Part shown: in pieces, positions 5,003 to 6,862 of the stretch | Numbering within the stretch: the stretch's first letter is position 1 | Layout: every line of letters starts with the position of its first letter | Assembly: GCA_021413595.1 (NCBI GenBank) | Contig: JAIOQD010000202.1 | Span: 1-6,862, forward strand | Direction of reading: 5' to 3' | Origin: Bacteroidota bacterium | GTDB lineage: Bacteria > Bacteroidota > Bacteroidia > 2-12-FULL-35-15 | Length of the DNA stretch: 6,862 nucleotides | Position numbers and translations under genes: made by a program | The notes under the pieces: model-generated | The model's input: only the letters and a program-made list of their open reading frames with translations | Databases searched by the model: none | Told to the model about the DNA's origin: nothing

Positions 5003-6862
5003 ATGAATAAAAAACTACTCGTTTCAATTATGTTCTCCGTTTTAATTGGATTGAGCGCAAATGCACAATGGGAAGCTATTGGCCCAGGGGGGGGGATTGT
5101 TAAATGTTTTGCCAAAGGCGGATCCAATATTTATGCCGCTACCTTTGGTGGTGGAGTGTTTAAAACCACCGATAATGGTGCAGTTTGGAATAATATCAAT
5201 ATCGGTTTAACAAATACTGATGTTCAGGCTTTAGCCGTAACTATCACAGGGGACACGGTTATTGCAGGAGTATATAATAATGGAGGTGTGTTTTTATCGA
5301 TAAATGGTGGAGCTACCTGGGTATCAATAGGTAGTAATTTAACTGGACTCGGACTCCTCGTACAAGCTGTTGCCATAAAGGGGAATAAAATTTTTGCAGG
5401 AACTTCCGCAGGTGTTTTTGTATTATCAAATTATAGCGGCAATTGGACAGCCGTTAATACTGGTTTGACTAGTGTAGATGTTCTTTGCCTTTTAGTGAAC
5501 GGATCCGACATACTTGTTGGAACAGGAGCTGGTGGTGCTTTTTTATCTGCCAATGATGGAGGTCTTTGGACACAAATAAACGCAGGTTTGGCGAATACTA
5601 CTGTAAATGCATTAGCTGTGAATGGAACTAAGCTTTATGCCGGTGTTGATGGTGGAGTGTATAGTTCCGTTAATAACGGAAGTCTCTGGTCAATATCGCA
5701 TTCTACTCCGGGATTCCTCGTAAAATCAATTGATATAAATATAAACGGTACCACAATTTATGCAGGTTATGGCTCCATGACCAACGGTGGAATATCAAGA
5801 TCAGCAAATAATGGAGGTGCTTGGAATGTTGTGAGTACAGGTTTACCGGCTGGTAAAGGTATTTATGCGGTGCTACAAAGTGTAGGTGTTGTTTTTGCCG
5901 GTACTGATGGCAAAGGGTTATATACCACTATGAATGATGGAGCTGGTTGGAATTCTGATGATGGTATAACAAGTACCAATGCCCAATCATTATCATTAGC
6001 TACCAGCGGTACAAATGTATTTGCTGGCGTTTATGGTGGTGGGGTTTATAGATCAAACAATAATTCAGGGCCATGGACTCCCATGAATTCTGGTTTACCT
6101 ACTACTAATTTAATTAATACCTTGGCAACTGATGGTACCACAGCTGTTTTTGTTGGAACCGAACTTAATGGGGTATATAAGTCAGTTGATCATGGAGCAA
6201 CCTGGACAGCAATGAATACGGGTCTTGGAAATATGAATGTTACTTCATTAGCAATAGGTGGTGGGTATATTTATGCAGGAACCTTTGGTGGTGGTGTGTT
6301 TAGGGCATTGGTGGGTGGAACTTCTTGGACTGCTGTCAATACAGGTATTGGGGGGTTAAAGCAAATTCTTTCATTAGCAGTGAGCGGAACAAAAGTTTTT
6401 GCAGGCGTTTTTTATGGTGATGGACTTTACTATTCAAATAATAATGGAACTACCTGGGTAATTGCAAATACAGGTTTAACAAATAAATATGTGAATTCAT
6501 TGGCTTTAAGCGGAACACGCTTGTTTGCCGGTACAGGTGGTGGCGTGTTTTCCTCCCCTGATAATGGAACTAGTTGGTTGGATATGAATAACGGTATGCC
6601 TCCCTCACCCAATATACCTGTTGTTAAAACCTTATACATAAGCGGTTCCAAAATTTTTGCCGGAACTGATGGTGATGGGATCTATTTTTCGAATGATAGT
6701 GCAAACAATTGGACCGCAGTTAATAATAGTTTAGGAAATTTTAATGTTTGGGGATTAGCCCAAAGTGGATCGTATATTTTTGGTGGAACCAAAGGTGGTG
6801 GAGTGTGGAAGCGCCCAATGTCGGATTCTGATTTAAACATTACTACTCAATCAGCCGATGTT
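5003..6862 (+). CDS. Secreted Asp-box repeat beta-propeller protein (copy 2, C-terminus beyond window)
   Basis: The frame is open without a stop from the ATG at 5003 to the last base, giving 620 residues of a paralog of the preceding gene. Residues 1-21 are a signal peptide (MNKKLLVSIMFSV, cleavage likely after ANA). Residues 43-604 hold 13 full repeats of 40-45 residues plus a partial one, in one-to-one order with copy 1. The visible end (KRPMSDSDLNITT) corresponds to the linker just before the T9SS sorting domain of copy 1, so about 75-80 residues including that domain probably lie outside. Codons 29-31 are GGG GGG GGG, a run of nine G. Repeat 10 has lost the Asp-box (ALVGGTSW). Only two cysteines are present (35 and 162), both conserved in copy 1. 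Binding partner and activity are unknown. Confidence 0.92.
   Translation, partial: MNKKLLVSIMFSVLIGLSANAQWEAIGPGGGIVKCFAKGGSNIYAATFGGGVFKTTDNGAVWNNINIGLTNTDVQALAVTITGDTVIAGVYNNGGVFLSINGGATWVSIGSNLTGLGLLVQAVAIKGNKIFAGTSAGVFVLSNYSGNWTAVNTGLTSVDVLCLLVNGSDILVGTGAGGAFLSANDGGLWTQINAGLANTTVNALAVNGTKLYAGVDGGVYSSVNNGSLWSISHSTPGFLVKSIDININGTTIYAGYGSMTNGGISRSANNGGAWNVVSTGLPAGKGIYAVLQSVGVVFAGTDGKGLYTTMNDGAGWNSDDGITSTNAQSLSLATSGTNVFAGVYGGGVYRSNNNSGPWTPMNSGLPTTNLINTLATDGTTAVFVGTELNGVYKSVDHGATWTAMNTGLGNMNVTSLAIGGGYIYAGTFGGGVFRALVGGTSWTAVNTGIGGLKQILSLAVSGTKVFAGVFYGDGLYYSNNNGTTWVIANTGLTNKYVNSLALSGTRLFAGTGGGVFSSPDNGTSWLDMNNGMPPSPNIPVVKTLYISGSKIFAGTDGDGIYFSNDSANNWTAVNNSLGNFNVWGLAQSGSYIFGGTKGGGVWKRPMSDSDLNITTQSADV
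5087..5095 (+). repeat. Nine-G homopolymer inside the start of copy 2
   Basis: Bases 5087-5095 are nine consecutive G, encoding Gly29-Gly31 just after the signal peptide. Copy 1 encodes the same glycines as GGT GGT GGA without a run. Gain or loss of one G would shift the frame and end translation early, so this is a potential phase-variation tract. The present length keeps the gene in frame. Confidence 0.9.
5129..6814 (+). repeat. Tandem Asp-box-like repeat array in copy 2 (13 plus 1 partial)
   Basis: The units start at residues 43, 86, 130, 170, 211, 252, 297, 339, 382, 423, 465, 507, 551 and 592. They follow the same plan as copy 1, but with more length variation (repeat 6 has 45 residues, repeat 12 has 44). 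Matching positions in the two genes share unit-specific features: a shortened unit 3, an insertion SGPW in unit 8, the TDGKGLYT unit 7 and the GGVFSS unit 12. The array therefore existed before the gene was duplicated. Confidence 0.88.

Noticed and set aside
5087..5095. Possible frameshift or sequencing error in the poly-G run
   Set aside because: The nine-G version keeps the frame open through 6862 and matches the paralog GPGGG, so the gene is intact as given.
2901..6814. Regular repeats considered as a CRISPR array or other non-coding tandem repeat
   Set aside because: The period of about 123 bp is a protein repeat with diverged DNA, continuous reading frame and no identical short repeats separated by unique spacers.

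Overview
The window looks like a low-GC chromosome fragment from a member of the Bacteroidota. Three things point there. The large proteins carry a type IX secretion (T9SS) C-terminal sorting domain. Promoter-like sites match the Bacteroidota -7 box TAnnTTTG. Start codons are preceded by A/T-rich leaders rather than strong Shine-Dalgarno sequences. I cannot name a species.

Left part (1-2156, minus strand): a compact five-gene cluster reading arsR-type repressor, small CxxC thioredoxin (TM0996-like), SAM-dependent methyltransferase, rhodanese with a cysteine-rich tail, and a DUF318/ArsP-type permease. The permease runs off the left edge of the window. The genes downstream of the thioredoxin are separated by only 11-39 bp. 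Two copies of one operator-like palindrome (GTTCG-N8-CGAATA) sit before the repressor and before the thioredoxin, so the repressor probably controls the operon at two promoters. The contents suggest handling of a thiol-reactive compound by thiol chemistry, methylation and export. Arsenic or organoarsenic is the leading guess and reactive sulfur the main alternative. The substrate is inferred, not shown.

Middle (2157-2774): a tRNA-Ser(GGA) gene on the minus strand with its own strong Rho-independent terminator, flanked by non-coding DNA.

Right part (2775-6862, plus strand): two tandem paralogous genes for very repetitive secreted proteins. Each has a Sec signal peptide and 13 full plus one partial Asp-box-like repeats of about 41 residues, probably folding as two seven-bladed beta-propellers. 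The first ends in a complete T9SS sorting domain. The second is cut off by the right edge just before where that domain should begin. The second gene carries a run of nine G immediately after the signal peptide region, a candidate slippage site. A REP-like palindrome lies between the two genes.
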